Of a stretch of DNA of 64,000 bases, positions 12,901 through 27,900 are shown piece by piece; the stretch's first letter is position 1; each line of letters opens with the position of its first letter. The stretch is taken from NCBI RefSeq assembly GCF_003073045.1, contig NC_037600.1:14155188-14219187 (forward strand), in the 5' to 3' direction. The notes below the pieces were generated by a model, which worked only from the letters and a program-made list of their open reading frames with translations, had not been told where the DNA came from and searched no databases. Made by a program: the position numbers and the translations under genes. Origin of the DNA: Pomacea canaliculata. Lineage: Eukaryota > Mollusca > Gastropoda > Architaenioglossa > Ampullariidae.

Positions 12901-15900
12901 TTTTTGTCATTTTGTAATTTTTATAAACAGAGACACAATAGCAAGCAATAATCAGATTTATGGTTGAGAATTACATTATCTTCTTTATATGCTAGAATTG
13001 TATAAACTTCATTTGAGTTTAAAGATTCTAGCAGTTTGACCCAAAGAGATTTATGTCATATGGTTTGTGATCACATAGAGTTGATTGAAATATTTAACAT
13101 CATTATTAATTTTGTGTGTATATGTGTGTGTGCGTGCGCATATACGTGCATGTATGTGTGTGACAAAAAACAAAAAAAGACCAGCGTATGGAAGATTTGT
13201 TGTATGAGAAACTAGACAGGAGAAAGAAGGAACGTGTTACACAGTATGAAATCCTTGGCACCAACATGGTGGAGGCAGGCAATGACTTTGGTCCTGGCAC
13301 TTCCTATGGTGAGTTATATATTATTTTTTGTCTGTTGTCCACAGTATATTTATATTATGTGTGTACCTATTCACTAACATCTGAGGTCTTTGTTGCATCG
13401 AATCATATTTGTTTTCTCTATCTCCTTAATGTTTTGTACTGTACTGGTGATCTAGATGGGCTAAAATTCCAGTTGAGAATTGTTACATAAATTTGCACCA
13501 TGTTATCCAATGGGCTTCATGTCCAGATACATGCTGTAACAGGTGTAACAGATTATGCAAGTGATAGGATGGTATCTTTTTCTGATGTACTAGAAAAATT
13601 TATTAGACACTTCCTCATCACCGTACAAACTTAGCATAGAAAACCAAAGCTTGAAGAAGTAAAATCATTCCACAGTAGCCACATGCCTACTAAACTTTTT
13701 ACATACTTGTATTATCAACTTCTAACATGAGGTTTTTTGGTTCTTACTGAGTAAAATGGATCCTGTTTTATGAGCTCCTTTATTGAATTTTACTCACCAT
13801 TGTCATTGTCACTTATTATGGATGTCATTAACAAAAGAGCTAGTGATCGCTATCACTAATCAATATGATAATAAATTGTTTTCGCTGTTATTTTATTTTG
13901 GTGGTTGCAGCAGCCAGTATTTGCTGGTGGGTAAAACAGAAGAGGGGTTGGAGGGTAAATGATACCGTTTTCACTGTAATCTTTCCACATATGACCTGGA
14001 CAAAGTTTTCATGGCTGATAAAAAGATTTTGCACTTTTTGTTAGATTATAAGTTTTAAGATTTTTTTCCTAAGTAAAGATATGGTAAGAGTTGAAGCATT
14101 TGAGTTAATTAGCATTTCAGTAAATTGCTTAAGTTTCACCTGTTTTGAAAAAGGCCATCAGTCTCTTTTTCTTGCCACAGGTAATGCACTAGTGAAGTGT
14201 GGTCAAGCTCAGCTTCAGATTGGCAATGCTGAGAGAGAGTTCATGACTGCCACAGTCAACAACTTCCTTACTCCCCTCCACAATTTCTTGGAAGGCGACA
14301 TGAAGACGATTCTCGTGAGTTTTAGAATATTGAATGATTTCTTTTAGGTTTTGTTTTGTTTCATAATTTTTATCCATCAAACTTCGTATTTTTCCAAAAT
14401 TTAGGGTTGGGAGAACCCCTTCCTTCTCCTACCCTATTTAATCTTTGGTGCAGGATCAGGTGCTGTGAGTTTAGATCTCATCTCACAAGGTTCTTTCTCT
14501 GGCTAATGAAGACCTTCACTGTCGCCTACCAAATCACTGGTCTTGTCTCCTCTTTTTCATTCTCATTATCATGTCATTAATATTCTTTTGCTCCCTCAGT
14601 TAGGTTGTTGCTCAATTCCATTGACTGACTGCTATCCTTTCTTTTAACCATTCAAAGCTTGGAGCTTCTTAAGTGGGGAATCTATTGAATAATGTAAAAA
14701 ATGCTTTTCATGATTATGTTGTCAAATTTCATTTGGCCACTTAATATCCAAGTATAAACTCTTGGTTTTTCATTCCTCCCTCCAGAAAGAGAAAAAAATT
14801 TTGGAAACCAAGCGACTTGACCTAGATGCTGCTAAAAGCAAGCTTCGAAAGGCAAAATCCCAGTCTACACAGCAACAGGTAATATATGTACCTTGTGATC
14901 ATATTTCCTGCTTTTGCTTGCATCATTGTTTTTGGTAAGCACCAGTCATTGGAGAAACTTTTCTTTTTCTGAATTTTTTTAAAAAAAGAAACTCTTTCAT
15001 ATTATGGCTGATTGTAATGTTGGTATGTGTCCTATTACTAGACATTCTTCTTACTGTAGAACATTAACATTTTTCTGTACATGACATTAGAAATGTGTCC
15101 ATGTCTGTGCACTTTAAAAACCTTTTTTAATGTTTCTTTTTGATGATATTTATTTCAATATTTTGATGGTCACCAGCACCAGTTTAAGTCCAAAACATGC
15201 TTAGTTTCTTTTATTTGTTCTTTTTGCACACTTGTTCAGGTTTTGTCGTCATCCTTGATGATAATTTATTTTTTTGTCCAAATGTCCAAATTGACACCTA
15301 CATGCACGATGTTGCGAATCAAATAAAATATGTCTCACGTCCCTTTGAAACCTAGAGATAGTATTCAGCAAACTTCTTCTAAAAGAAAAATGTTCATTCA
15401 CTATTATAATTTAATGTTGTCATGCTTTGTATCAGCTAAACTAGTTGAAAGCAGGAGGCTGTGGTTCAGTCCACATAACATACTTATTTCTTTTGAGTTT
15501 CCACTTTTTACAGTCTTGAAAAAGAAAATAAGTTGGACAGTTACTGCTGATAATTCAAAGTAGAAAACATTCTACACTGTTGAGAAATCCACTTTTTTTT
15601 TCTCTTGAGACATACACTTTTCCAGTGGGTGAATGTTAAATGACAAAATGACATCCTGTGCAAAACACTAAACCCCAACTGATTACTTGGTGCAAATCGA
15701 AAACACGCATTTATGTCTCAACATATCTTACACAGTTATTTTAATTTTTCATGAAATATGCAACGTTGCAAAATCTATTGAAGTACTAAGAAAAAGATGT
15801 ATGGTTTCTTACCACCAAAAAAATAATGGTGGTATTTAGCTCAAGTGTTGGGTTTTTTGGCTAGTCAGCATATAGTGATACAGCGACCTCAATGGCTGCT

Positions 15901-18900
15901 TGTCTTACAGGTAGTTAAAAAAGGAGGAAGTGAAGCATTGATTTATGTCTTAATATATGTAAGTGCTAGAAAAAAAGTTTTTTAAAGGTTAATTTTATTT
16001 GTTCTGAACAGACTACACTAAGTTTGTGGGTAAAATAATTCATATTTAATCTGATTCACAGACTCAAAAGTAAAATCTGTAACAGTAATTCCTTACTATT
16101 AATATTTCCCCCCCCCCCCCCCAAATGTTGACAGCATTGCTAAGAGTGAAAAACCTAACATAGATTTTCTGTTTTTAATTTTTCCTACTCTGATATCATA
16201 TCTATTTAAGCATTTATCAACTTCATTACACATTAACCATATTACTTTTATTTACCAAACAAGTTAAACAAAAATACATTATGACGAATTTGCTTTATCC
16301 AGAATATCAGTCTTCATTTCATACTACTTCCAGCATCTAAACAGCCATTTTTATGTAAGGCTTGATGATGCATTTAATCCCATCCTTGAAGAGCATCATT
16401 TACTAATGTGCTATTTGAAGTCTGACCGACTTGTTTTAAACAGATGTTGACAGCAGCTACAGTTATTGTATTTATTTTGCGTTCTTCATTTTTCTCTTTC
16501 CTCTGCTGCTTCTTTCTGTTACCATCGCTGCTCAGGATCTGTCGCCGAACCCTAACCCCTACGCCATGAGTTTTCCTCCAGAGGTGCGGCACTGTTCTTG
16601 CTGCTAGAGCAGAGTCACTGGCACTGTCAGTCACTGCCTGTGTGCATGATTGTGTCATTAGGTACTCCCGCTTTATAGAATTGTGTTTAGATTGGCTTTG
16701 TCACCCGACTCCACGTGCTTCTCAGTTTGCCACTACAGGCTTGTATTGTAGTCTCTAGTTTTAATTGTATATCAAAGTTCTGTCGCATGATACCAAGACT
16801 GAGTTATTTTTACTTTAAAATTAATAACCCTAGACATTTAAGAGTGACTGGTCAGGCATTAAGACATGTTTTAAAAAATGGCTTTCAGATCTGTGTATGA
16901 TTTATGTGAAATCTACTTTTGCTCACCAAAAGAGCATAGGAACAATAAAGATATCTAAAACAGTGACGTCTGGATTATTCTAGTACCCTATAGAAAGATG
17001 ACAAGTTATCGCACATAGAGCTCATTTTATTCAAAAATAAAAGTGAAGGTAAATAGTTCATTGGTTAAATAGCTAATGCAAAAGGTCGTTCTGTCTGTTT
17101 TATCATGAGATTCTGTTATGGAAGTGGAGAAGACAGCAGGATTTAGTAAGCTAATGTTGGTTACTGAAAATGTCTAACCTTGGCATGGTTTCCCCATTGT
17201 ATTGTCATTCCTGACAACAACCAGGCATGATGTATGAGGTGATATGAAGTCATACTCAGCATTAGAACGAGCTCTTTGCTTCTACATCTTTGACAAAGTT
17301 AAGAGAAAAGACTTAAAATGGATATGTAAAGATAAATATAAAATCAAAGATTCACTAGGATACAAACAGAGGAAGAGATAGGCATATATTTTCTAAAAAA
17401 TTAAGACTAGTAGTTACTTTTATGGCTTTTTGTTAAGAAGTTTCTGATCACACTATTTAGGACTGAGGTGGTTGTGTGTGTGTACTGGTTAACATAAGTC
17501 TTCAACAAGCAAAATATTAAGAAAAATTTTAAAATGTAGGTTAAGGTGATTATATTGTGGTCTTAGTAAGCATAAAACATTAACTAGAAAGCAAAGCCTG
17601 ACAAATTCAGAACAAGCATGAAGATAATTGTACTTTAAATATTGTTTTTTCCATTTCTTAAAATTGAAAATTGGTAGTTTGAGTGGGTGCAGCCTTCTTC
17701 CACGTAGTTAAATAAGTGTTGTTTTTTTTTCTTTTTGATAAAACACTTGTTATTATTTCTGACAACAACAAAAAGGCAAATTGCAAAAGGGACTGAAACG
17801 ACAAAATCAAATATCAACCTTAAAATATTACAATGAGTGCTGTTTGAAGTACATGGCTTTTAAAGAAACACTACATTCTAAGGTCTGTTGCTGAGCGAAC
17901 CAAAAGAAGTGTTCCTGTAGTAAATTTACTAGCAGAACCTACATTACTAGCCAGTGTACTTTATCACTCAGTTTGCCTCAGAATATTGGAGTATTTCCCT
18001 TAATTAAGTGCTGTCCTTTTGAAGTTTATTATTATTATAGGTAAGTTAACTTATTATTGTTGTTGAAGCCTAAACAATGACCGTAGCTTTGCGATGTGGT
18101 CACTTTGTATTCGTAATGCACATTTTCCAATTTCATTTTAATGACAGTGTAATTTATTGTTATTTTATACTTTAGGATAGCATGCAACTATCAGTTATGT
18201 ATTAGAGGTTTTGGGGTGTTTAGCAAAAATGTGTAGTTTTTTTTTTAAAAATGAAGGGGACATTCAGTCATGCAGATGACCTATAAATAGATATGAGTGA
18301 ATGACAGTGTTTACTTGAGTTAACTTCAACAACTACTATAGTTCATAATAGTTAAGATACTTTCTAGCATAGTAGCTAAGATACTTTAGCTTTGTTAGTT
18401 AATGCAAATTACACAAGAAACAGAGTAGTGAGGTTTGACAGTCGGCAGCAGATGTACAATTTCAAGAGAAAGGGAGTTATTTCACTGCCTGAACTTTTCC
18501 ATTGAGAATTTTAAAAAAGTTGTTTCAGAGCATATCTTGACTATGAATACTTTTTAGACTTTTTTAATACCTTCATGTATGTTGTGTCTGACTGCTGGTC
18601 TAGATGGGATTTCTCTCCCATTCCCAGATTCCAACCCCTGTTTCTTTTACTCTGTGCACCTGTCTCACTTGATGTTTCTGTGGGCTTTTAGACAGATTGT
18701 ATAATATATATTCTTAGTATTGCAATTGTTGATGGAGTTAGATTCGTGTCCTCAAGACTTCCTTCTGTGACCATGTTTGTTAGACTTGTTGCTTTAGAGT
18801 AGCATGTAAATACTATTAGTATGTCAACCAAGTGTTCACAGCTATAAATATTGAATAATGGGTTTTAATTGTTCAAAGATTTAATATATTTTTAATTTTT

Positions 18901-21900
18901 GATCTGTTTGCAAAGAAAATTAAGCATTTCACTAAGAATTTTGAATTCATTTTTACTTGGTTTAAAATAGTGAGAAAGTGGAGCTGGATTTTAATTATGC
19001 AGTTTTTATAATTTAAAGCAATAAAGATGGAATTGGCCATAGATCAAGAAAATTTATTTATAAATTTTTATTTGCATAGATGAGGCAGTGTTGCTGGGAC
19101 AAGCATTTTTGTTTGGAAAAAATGCAGACTAAAAAAAAAATCACACATTTATTATTATAAAAAGATCATCTATGTAGAATTTTAAGTTGTGTGTTCCATG
19201 AGATAGAAGGGGGTCTGTAGTGTGGTGGTTAGTCAAATTAGTTTTGAAGAAACAGTAGTTTGAGGCCTGCTTGATTCTGTGAATGGTACTATCCCTGCCC
19301 ATTCAACAGCAGTGGTTGTCTGATTTCTCACCAAATTAGTGTCTGTGAAAACACTTAATTTTCCTATAAAAGGAAGACAAATAAAGTTTGTATTCTGCTT
19401 TCCACATGCCATTCCATAGACATGGAGTATCACTTGTTATTTACTATTACTATAGCCACTAAGTACAGGACTGGTTACATAGAGTGAGCAAGGAAATTAC
19501 TCCACTCAGGTACTAGCCTTGGGCTACATTGGAATGAGGGTGAAGTGCACTTTAGGTTTACGATGTTGTTGCATGTACAAGAAGAATAACTCACTCTTCA
19601 GCTCATGGTCACACATACCTGCCTCTAATGCCCTAAGAATTGTTTCATTCACCATATGTACACCTGCATCTAGCAAATTGTGATGTTGTGAAATGCTTAT
19701 ATGCTAACACAGTATTTTAGGATGGTAAAATTTCCTTGATGTGACAAATACAAAATAATAAATAATTTAATAAGTAGTCAAATAACTAAGTTAATCTGTT
19801 TTTGCAGCTTAGTGAAGGTTGAAAGAAGCTGCACATTAGTGCTGTAACATTCATACAAGTTAGTTTGCTTAGATTGTTACCTTTCAATCTGAAACTAGTC
19901 ACCAGCTTTTTGCCAGGAATGTTCCATTGATTTTTTTTTTCTTTTTGGTATTGGTGATCAAAGTTAGTTTTCCCTTCTCTTAAGCATACAATTATTTGTT
20001 GGATGATAGCACATGGCAGCTGACTCCACCATTGAATGAGTGTCATCAGAGCAGCCCTGAGTTCTTTGATTTGTTTTGTATCAACTACTGCCAGCATTGC
20101 TACATGCATCAGTGGAATGCAGAATGCTAAAGCCAACTGCTCCTCCTGCATAGCCTCAAAATCTTCCTAATTTCACAGTTCACTTCTTTCACTTATTTGA
20201 ACTTTGGTGCCATGAGTGAATGAAGACAGCCAACTGTTTCTGGATGTTTCTTTTACTGAGTGTTCATCTCTTAAATAATCAGCTGTGTTTCTGTCTACCT
20301 GTCTCAATAATCAGCCATCGTTAAAAGCTTATTTTTCAGAAAACTATAACTGAGGTGGAAATATTCCTAGTTTGAATTTGAATTTCATAATAGCATACAG
20401 TATACATACAGGTGTGTGTATGCATGCCTGTGGGTGTGAATGTATGTTCATGTTGGGAGAAGAAAGAATCACTTTGAGACATTTTGGCTAAGATTAAAAC
20501 AGAGGAGAGTGAAATAAAAAAGGTTGCTAAATAATGTAAGTTGTGTTTACTGTTTACTGTTTTTCTGCAATTTACATAAGTCACTTCCTCCCCTCACACA
20601 CACACACTCATTTTTGCATTCATCTAGTAAATAAGCAGTGTGCAACTTTCCTATGTCACTTATAGATAAAGGCTGCACTGTAGATCCCAACACTGCACCA
20701 GTGTGGCTTGAGAAACAAAAGCAGTAATCATATTAGTAGAATTAGCCTTTTTTAATTAGCATTCCAATTAACAGATTTGTGCATTGTTTTTCTCTGTCAC
20801 TCATGCCTGCACATGGCTGCTTCACCTTTTAACAGGATGACGTCGTGGCTAAAGTGAGTTTCCTTCTGTCAAGTCATCCATTGCATTTCTGTCGTACCCA
20901 TGCACGATTTGATTGGATTAGTTGAGTGCTGGTGGGCAGTGCAATCTGTTTCTTATATTTGTGATTGCAGACAGAGCTAAAGTTGGGGGAAGGGGGAAAT
21001 TTGATGTTTATTATTCTTCAGTTTGCTTTCTCTCAAACTGATGACTAAGTGTTGACTTTAAAATTTTTTTTGGCTTGTCTGTCCGCTTTCTATGTCTCCA
21101 AATTTAACATAAAACTTTGCACTATTGCTGCTTTCAGATAAATTTTCTGTGTACTTTTGTTGCTCATGTAGTTGACAGTTGAAGTGGTAAATGTCATCTT
21201 CTTTGTTTCAATCATTTTCATCTTCTTTTACAGTCTTCACACTTTAGTTCTGTTTGACATACTGGCATGCTTGCTTACTCTGTATGCATGGGCGTCTCCC
21301 ATCCATTCACATGCTAACATGGTCTTGAAGGCTGACTTTACCCATCCCACCAGCCACTAGTAGTTTGTTTACTGATGTTGTTACAACTTATGTTTTTAGT
21401 CACTGCATGTTGGTGGATCGTTTTTGCACTTGCATTGCTGCTTTAGGTTTGTTCAGACTGACATACATATATGTGTGTGTGGGCGGGATCAGATCATTAC
21501 ATTATTGTATTGTGGATCAATTTTATAAAATGGGCCTGCTGCTTCTTGAGAAGTAGACTGCATAAAATAGTTTTTGATGCTGGTGCATTTGAATTTATTT
21601 GTGTATTTTCTGAGAAGCTGGGATTTCTTCATTGTTCAGTTTTTGTCTTTCACAGTACTTCATATTTTAATGCTTGCATTTTTCAGAGTGAACTAAATGC
21701 TCATACTGACATTTTTACAGAAGACTTTCTAATTTTACTAAAGATATTTTTATCGTGGGTGTATTCTTAGAGAGTGCTTTTTAGTATTTGTCATTTTCAT
21801 CATTCATAATTTTATTCCTTGAAGGAAAAAGCCTGCATCCATAGTGTGTGGGCGCTGTCTTTCTATACTCCCTTGGTTGCAGTCATGCATAGCTCATGTG

Positions 21901-24900
21901 TCTTAGATTACATGTATTTTGCTTATGAGAACGCTGTAGGCATTGATATTTACTGTTTAAAAAAATGATTTTATATAACTATCATTGTCTTAGTGTGCTT
22001 TGTGACTTGAAAGGTCCACTCAAAATCATCAGCATCTGTGATCTAAATTATTTTAAAAGTATGAAATAACTCTTAATGTTTGTTTACAAAAATGTCTTGA
22101 ATGTCAAATTTTAGGCCTAACCATAGCAATTTTTTGTGTGAAGTCAGTTGCGTAGAAATGGCAGCTTCCTTGCTGAAATAATGAGAGGCTTTGAACGATG
22201 AAGGCAGTGTAGTTTTATAAATCATGATGTTTCAGTTTTTCAAATACATTTGTCTTAAATACTGTGGTTGTGGGGTTTTTAATAAAAATTTTAAGGTAAT
22301 GTATTTATTTAGTCTTGTGATGCTCTTTGGCATGTAGATGGCAAAGGTTTTCTGCTTTTTACCTTCTGCCTGTTTTTTACCAGAATTTTAAACTTGCCCC
22401 ATATCAGGTTCATTGCTCTCATCAATTACTGAATTGTCAGACCACAACTTCATCATTCCGTACATATGCTTTAGGGTAAAAGTTACAACTGTGATTAACT
22501 TATTTTTATGTTGAACGAGCTTTGCCGCAGTTTATTCTAGCGAGTCTTTAGCCTTCTAAGCACTGTCTTAAAACTGAAAAATATATGTTAAACACTTTTA
22601 AACATATTCTAGTGTATTATAATATTGGTTAGTCAAACAGTAATGGCTCTTCTTGACTCTCCTTGACTAATCCCAGTCCAAAGTTTGACTTAACCAGGAG
22701 CTCTGTCGCCTCAGGAAGTTTTCATCTTGCCAGAATTTGTCCGCCTTTCTTGAGAATAGTCACCTCAAAAACTCAATCTGGCCAAAGTTTGGACTTTCGA
22801 AAGTTTCTGCCTTAAAATGTCACATTGTCCCAGTTTGTCTGCTGTCATGTAGTTTGTCCCTCTAGAATGTCCCCATCTGGTCAGAGTTTGGCTGGTTGTT
22901 CTGTGGTTTGTCACTGCAGAATTTCCCCCATTTGGCCAGAGTTTGGCTGTCCTGGGGTCACTCATTGCAGAATGTCTCCATCTGGCCACAGTTTGTTTGG
23001 AAATCTTAAGATTGTTGCATGATTTGTCTTTGCAAAGTTCTTGCTGTCAAACCATTAAACCGATCCTGGCATTATGTAAAGTATGTAAGTCTGTAGAGAA
23101 TTAAATCTATTTTTGAATTCAGTAATTCCTTCCTTTTCAAACTCAGTCATCCCAGATGTTGAACATCAACCAATGCTCATATCCTTCAGAAATTTCCTTA
23201 CATTGGGATACAAAAGCTTGTTCACAGCATCTCGTCTTCCAGACCATGAGCATAAGCTTTGAAATGGACCATTTCCAATAGCAGCAAATAAAATGTCTAG
23301 TTTTTGTGAGAGGGAGGTAGATTTAGAAAATCTACTTTTTAAAGTAAATAAATAAATGAAACCTCAACTAATCCACTTTTAGTTCTGAAAATCCAAAAAT
23401 GGTTGACCTCAAACAATTAACTGAAAATACTTTGAAAGAAATAAATTAAATTTACAGTTTTCAAAAGCATAGATTTTCATTTTTATTAAGTGTGAACAAG
23501 TACTTATCCACTTTCAGTTACGTAAATTCTAAAACTGGTAGACCTAGAAAAAAAAATACTTCAAAAAAAAATAATCAAAGAAAGGGTAAAATTACAGGCT
23601 TTAAAAGCTTAGCTTTTCATTTTAGTAAGTGTGACTAGGTGTTTATTTCACTTTTTATGGGGCATCAGTTGTTAAGATGTATCAGTTATAGCTCTTATAG
23701 TACCTTTTGTAGAGTATATCAGTTACCTTCTGTAAGGTGAAATAGTCACAGCTTTTATGTGCCTTTTAAGAGATGTGCAAGTTGTATTGTTTTCCAGGCT
23801 GAAGCAGATCTGCGTTCTGCACAGGCAGAGTTTGACCGCCAAGCAGAGATCACCAAAATCCTCTTGGAAGGCATTAACAGCACACACGTGAGCCAGTTTG
23901 GAAATTTGTGTGCATGTGCGCACATATGTTTGTCAAGATGCAGCTGTGTGTGTGGTTTGTGTTTGTGTGTGAGACAGAGGGAGAGACAGACAGATGTTTC
24001 TTATGTTCAGGGAGAAACTTTGTAGACTTAATTTCTTTTGCCGTGGTTACCATGGTCCTTACACCATCTTCAGCAGCACAACTGACTTTGGATATATTAT
24101 TACAGGCACATCACCTGCGCTGTTTGAATGATTTCATCGAGGCTCAGATAAAGTTTTTCGCACAGTGTCAGCAGTACATGTCAGATCTGCAGCGTCAGTT
24201 GGGAAGGTAAATAACAGATGATCTTTCTCATCACAACAGTCTTTTATTTCCATTTTTTTCCAATCCTGGAGCATGAACGAATAATCCATGAAAGGCTATT
24301 ATATATTTGTATTGCTGTTAAGGGCCTGAGCTCGACTTTGTTTTTAATTAGCTTTGAAGTAAGATTTGTATTTGAAGTAAGATATTTAAAAATGTTGATT
24401 TTGAGAGGGGCAAGTATTTTGTACAATCCTACAAAGAACATCATCACAGGTAGGGGAGTCAGTTTAAATAAAGTAGGTTCATTTATGATTCTCTGCTATA
24501 TTCTGCACTCACTGCAGCTATTTAACTAACCTACCCTGCCATTCATTTTTTCACTTACCATGCTGTTCCATTAAGTAAAGTAAGTTAGTTTTAATCTTAA
24601 CACGAGCACTCTTTGATTCCAATCCAAAAGCAGACATAAGCATTACGGGAAACATGGTAAATATTGCTTCAGCCTTCAAGTGCCTGATAATATCTTTTGA
24701 TAAAATCCTGTGAAAAACGTAAGGAAATGAAGGTTCGAGTCCGAGTTTCAGTATAAGTTGATGTCATTTTCAGGAGTGGGGTTAAGCACAAAATAGATTT
24801 CTTTGTGTGTGTGTGCTTGCGCGCACATGTGGGTGTGTGCATACATGTGTGGGGTTGAAACAGATTGTATTGCTCTTCCTGCTTAAAGCTTCCAGATCTT

Positions 24901-27900
24901 GCAGATGTCAACAGACATAAACACCATTTTCCAGTTTCCTTCCCCATCTCATGCTGCTGTACCTTACACCTTTCCTTTCACACCCCAGATGTCACTGAGC
25001 ATAAAACAATGTTTTACAGCAAAACAATCAGAATAGCATTCACTATAACCTTGCAATCAGATGACTTTTTTAAAATGACAATAAACTGAAACTGTATGAT
25101 ATACATGTTTCCTAGTCCTCTCTTTTAACTAAGCAGTTTCATGATGCCCTTTTACAAAAGCATTAGTAGATATTTGATGGATGAAATGTGCAGTCATGTA
25201 GCTCACTATCCACAAAGCCATCATATCTCAAAGAGATTTGTGATTCTGGTGCTGTCCTCACACATACCTCTTAGCCCTATTGTCACTTTGAAGTCTGACG
25301 CCCTCCTTTTTAAGATTCGTGAACATCCACAAGTGGACTGGATAACATGAGTCTGATGTCTTTATTTGGGGGATGGGTATTGGGGGGGTCACATGGTTGA
25401 CATACATTTAATAGCAACTGCAGTTGCCCAGTTGAAGGTTTACTGAAATTTTTGCAGCTCTCTGGCATCATCAGAGTAAGCTGATATTTTTTTACCTTCA
25501 AACATTTAACGTTTCCCTTCTCTTCACTCCATAGCTGATTTTATTTTTTCATCAACCATTTAATGTTTCCCTTCTTATCACTCCATATTGTCATGTGTAT
25601 GGAGATGTAAGCTCGTGTTTGTAGATGTCTTAACTCTTTCAGAAGCTTTAGTCTCTGCCCTACATGGGATCAGTGAGTAGAGCCATCTGTCCTGTGCTGT
25701 GTTATTAGTAAGTTCTTGCAAACTGCATGGCAGTTTTGTGACATAAGCTGTTCATTAGATTTTAAAGAAGTACATGCATGCATTAATGTATTTTTCAGCT
25801 TTTTCAGAAAAACAAATCTTTACAAGATCCTTTAATCTTCTTTTTGTTCTTAATTTAAATGCTTAAAGCTTCTAATATTTAATATAGATCATTTAACATT
25901 TATCAGGGATGTTTATATAAATCAGGCAAGATATCAACTTGATTTCCAAAATGATGATTTCCAAACAATAGACTGTTAGAGGGTCAAATTAGGCTTAAAA
26001 TTTAGCTTTTTGTGAGAGGTCATTTTAAAAATAAACATTCCTCTGTATAAATTATTTCAGACTTTCATGATTTCTTCGCTCATTCCATTTTGCCTGTTAG
26101 ATATCCCAGGTTACATATGCAATTGTGTAAGTTGTCTTTTGGTTTATGCAGTTTTAGTTATCGTGGTATTGTGAAATCCATTTTGTTTTCTACTAATTTT
26201 TTTATAATAAATATAAATTTGGCATCCTGTGTGTGTTCCTGAATTGTAAGTTTCTTGATTGTATTTATGTTTATAATTTCAGCAAATTTTCTGCTGTCAT
26301 GATTTTTTTTAAAATAGACAAAAAACATAAGTAAGACTTTCTGATGTAGTTCAACTATAAATTCATAATCTTGTACACACGTCATTAAAAAAAAAAAGAA
26401 TGTAGAAGCAAGGGTCTACACTCTTTTGCTGCATTGTGTAGCTTCAAATCTGAAGTTTTGAGTTATAATTTCTGTAATAAGTGACCAACTTCTTTCAGTG
26501 CAGAAAATATGTGAAAACAGTGTAGAGTGCAATACCTATGAATGAAATCTTGACAGTTTAGCACGAACAAAGCAGACATAGGGGTAGAAACTCCATTTGC
26601 TGTAGACAATGTTATCTGGAGCTATAGAAAGGTTAATTAGGACATCTCTTGGCTGGCAGTCAGGCTAGTGGATTGCATGATTCTGGTCTCCCTTGGGTCT
26701 ACTGTTCTTTCTTCTTATATTGCATGCTGTTTACGCTCAAGGCTTAATCTTGGTTTAGTTGGGCAAATGTCAGATCTGTGGAGTTTGAGCCTGTGATATT
26801 CTTTTTGAAGACAGTACTTAGTTTCTCTTTAAACATCACTGCAAATAACAATCTCAAGAATTCTGATGCATTGAAAATTTTTAATTATTAATTTTTTTTC
26901 TCATGGGGAATGAATTGCATGTTGTTAGTCCCCTAAACTATATATTAAAATACCTGTAACTGTATTGACAAAATTGAGGGTTTGTTTATAGTGTCTCATA
27001 AAAATATTGTGACTTTTATAAGTGAGAACTAGTTTATCTTCCTAAGGTAATAAGGTAATATGCTGGTAAAAATATTTCTGAGAGTGAAAAAGGTGGAGCC
27101 AAGTTAGACTATGCTAATTTGTCAGAGTTATCCGAGGTATGACTTCCATCATCAGACCAAGATTGAGCCTTGCCTAAACACAGAGGCATTCTGTGAGACA
27201 AATGCCAGCTTTATCTGTGCCACTGATGAGGGGGTTAGCGCTTGCAATCAATGGTGTGGGCCTCCTCACTGTTTCAGTTACAATGTCAACTCCAGCTCCA
27301 ACAGCTCCACCGGTGGTGGTACCAGCAGCGGGGTCTTGGGGGCGACCAGTGCTGCCAGCAGCTTTAGTAACAGTAGCGCTCCCCTGCGACCCTCAGCGCC
27401 CCCTGCCATCCAGGTCACTGCTCCCACCCCAACTGAGAAAAAGCAGGCCCGAGTTTTGTATGACTATGACGCGGCCGACAGCTCTGAGCTGTCTCTTCTT
27501 GCAGATGAGGTAATACCGGTCAAGTAGATGTATGTCCCATGCAGCAAACTTTTAAGAGCTTGCGTACTGTCTACATTATTAACAACAAAAACAACAAAAT
27601 CACTCCTTCAAGGTGTACCAGTCTTCAGCTATATTTTAACCTTGCGGATACTGGTTAGAATACAAGGGAACTGGAGAAGGAGAATTGAGGTTGCAGAAAT
27701 TACGGATTTTTCCCAAGTTTAGCTGCAAAGAATTTTGCCTCCTTATTTACATGCACTTTTATTTAAATACCTTATTTATGTACTTTCCCACATGCTTGTT
27801 AATCACCTTAAACAAGAACATTTCAGTCTTAGTCTTTTCAAGTCAGAATTTGCCCTTGCACGGAGCATGTATCAGTGTACATTTGACAGTGCAGTCACTA

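Noticed and set aside
19786..20151. 121-codon minus frame in an endophilin-B intron
   Set aside because: The predicted product matches nothing I know and lacks splice or promoter signals. It could be transposon debris, but I cannot support it.
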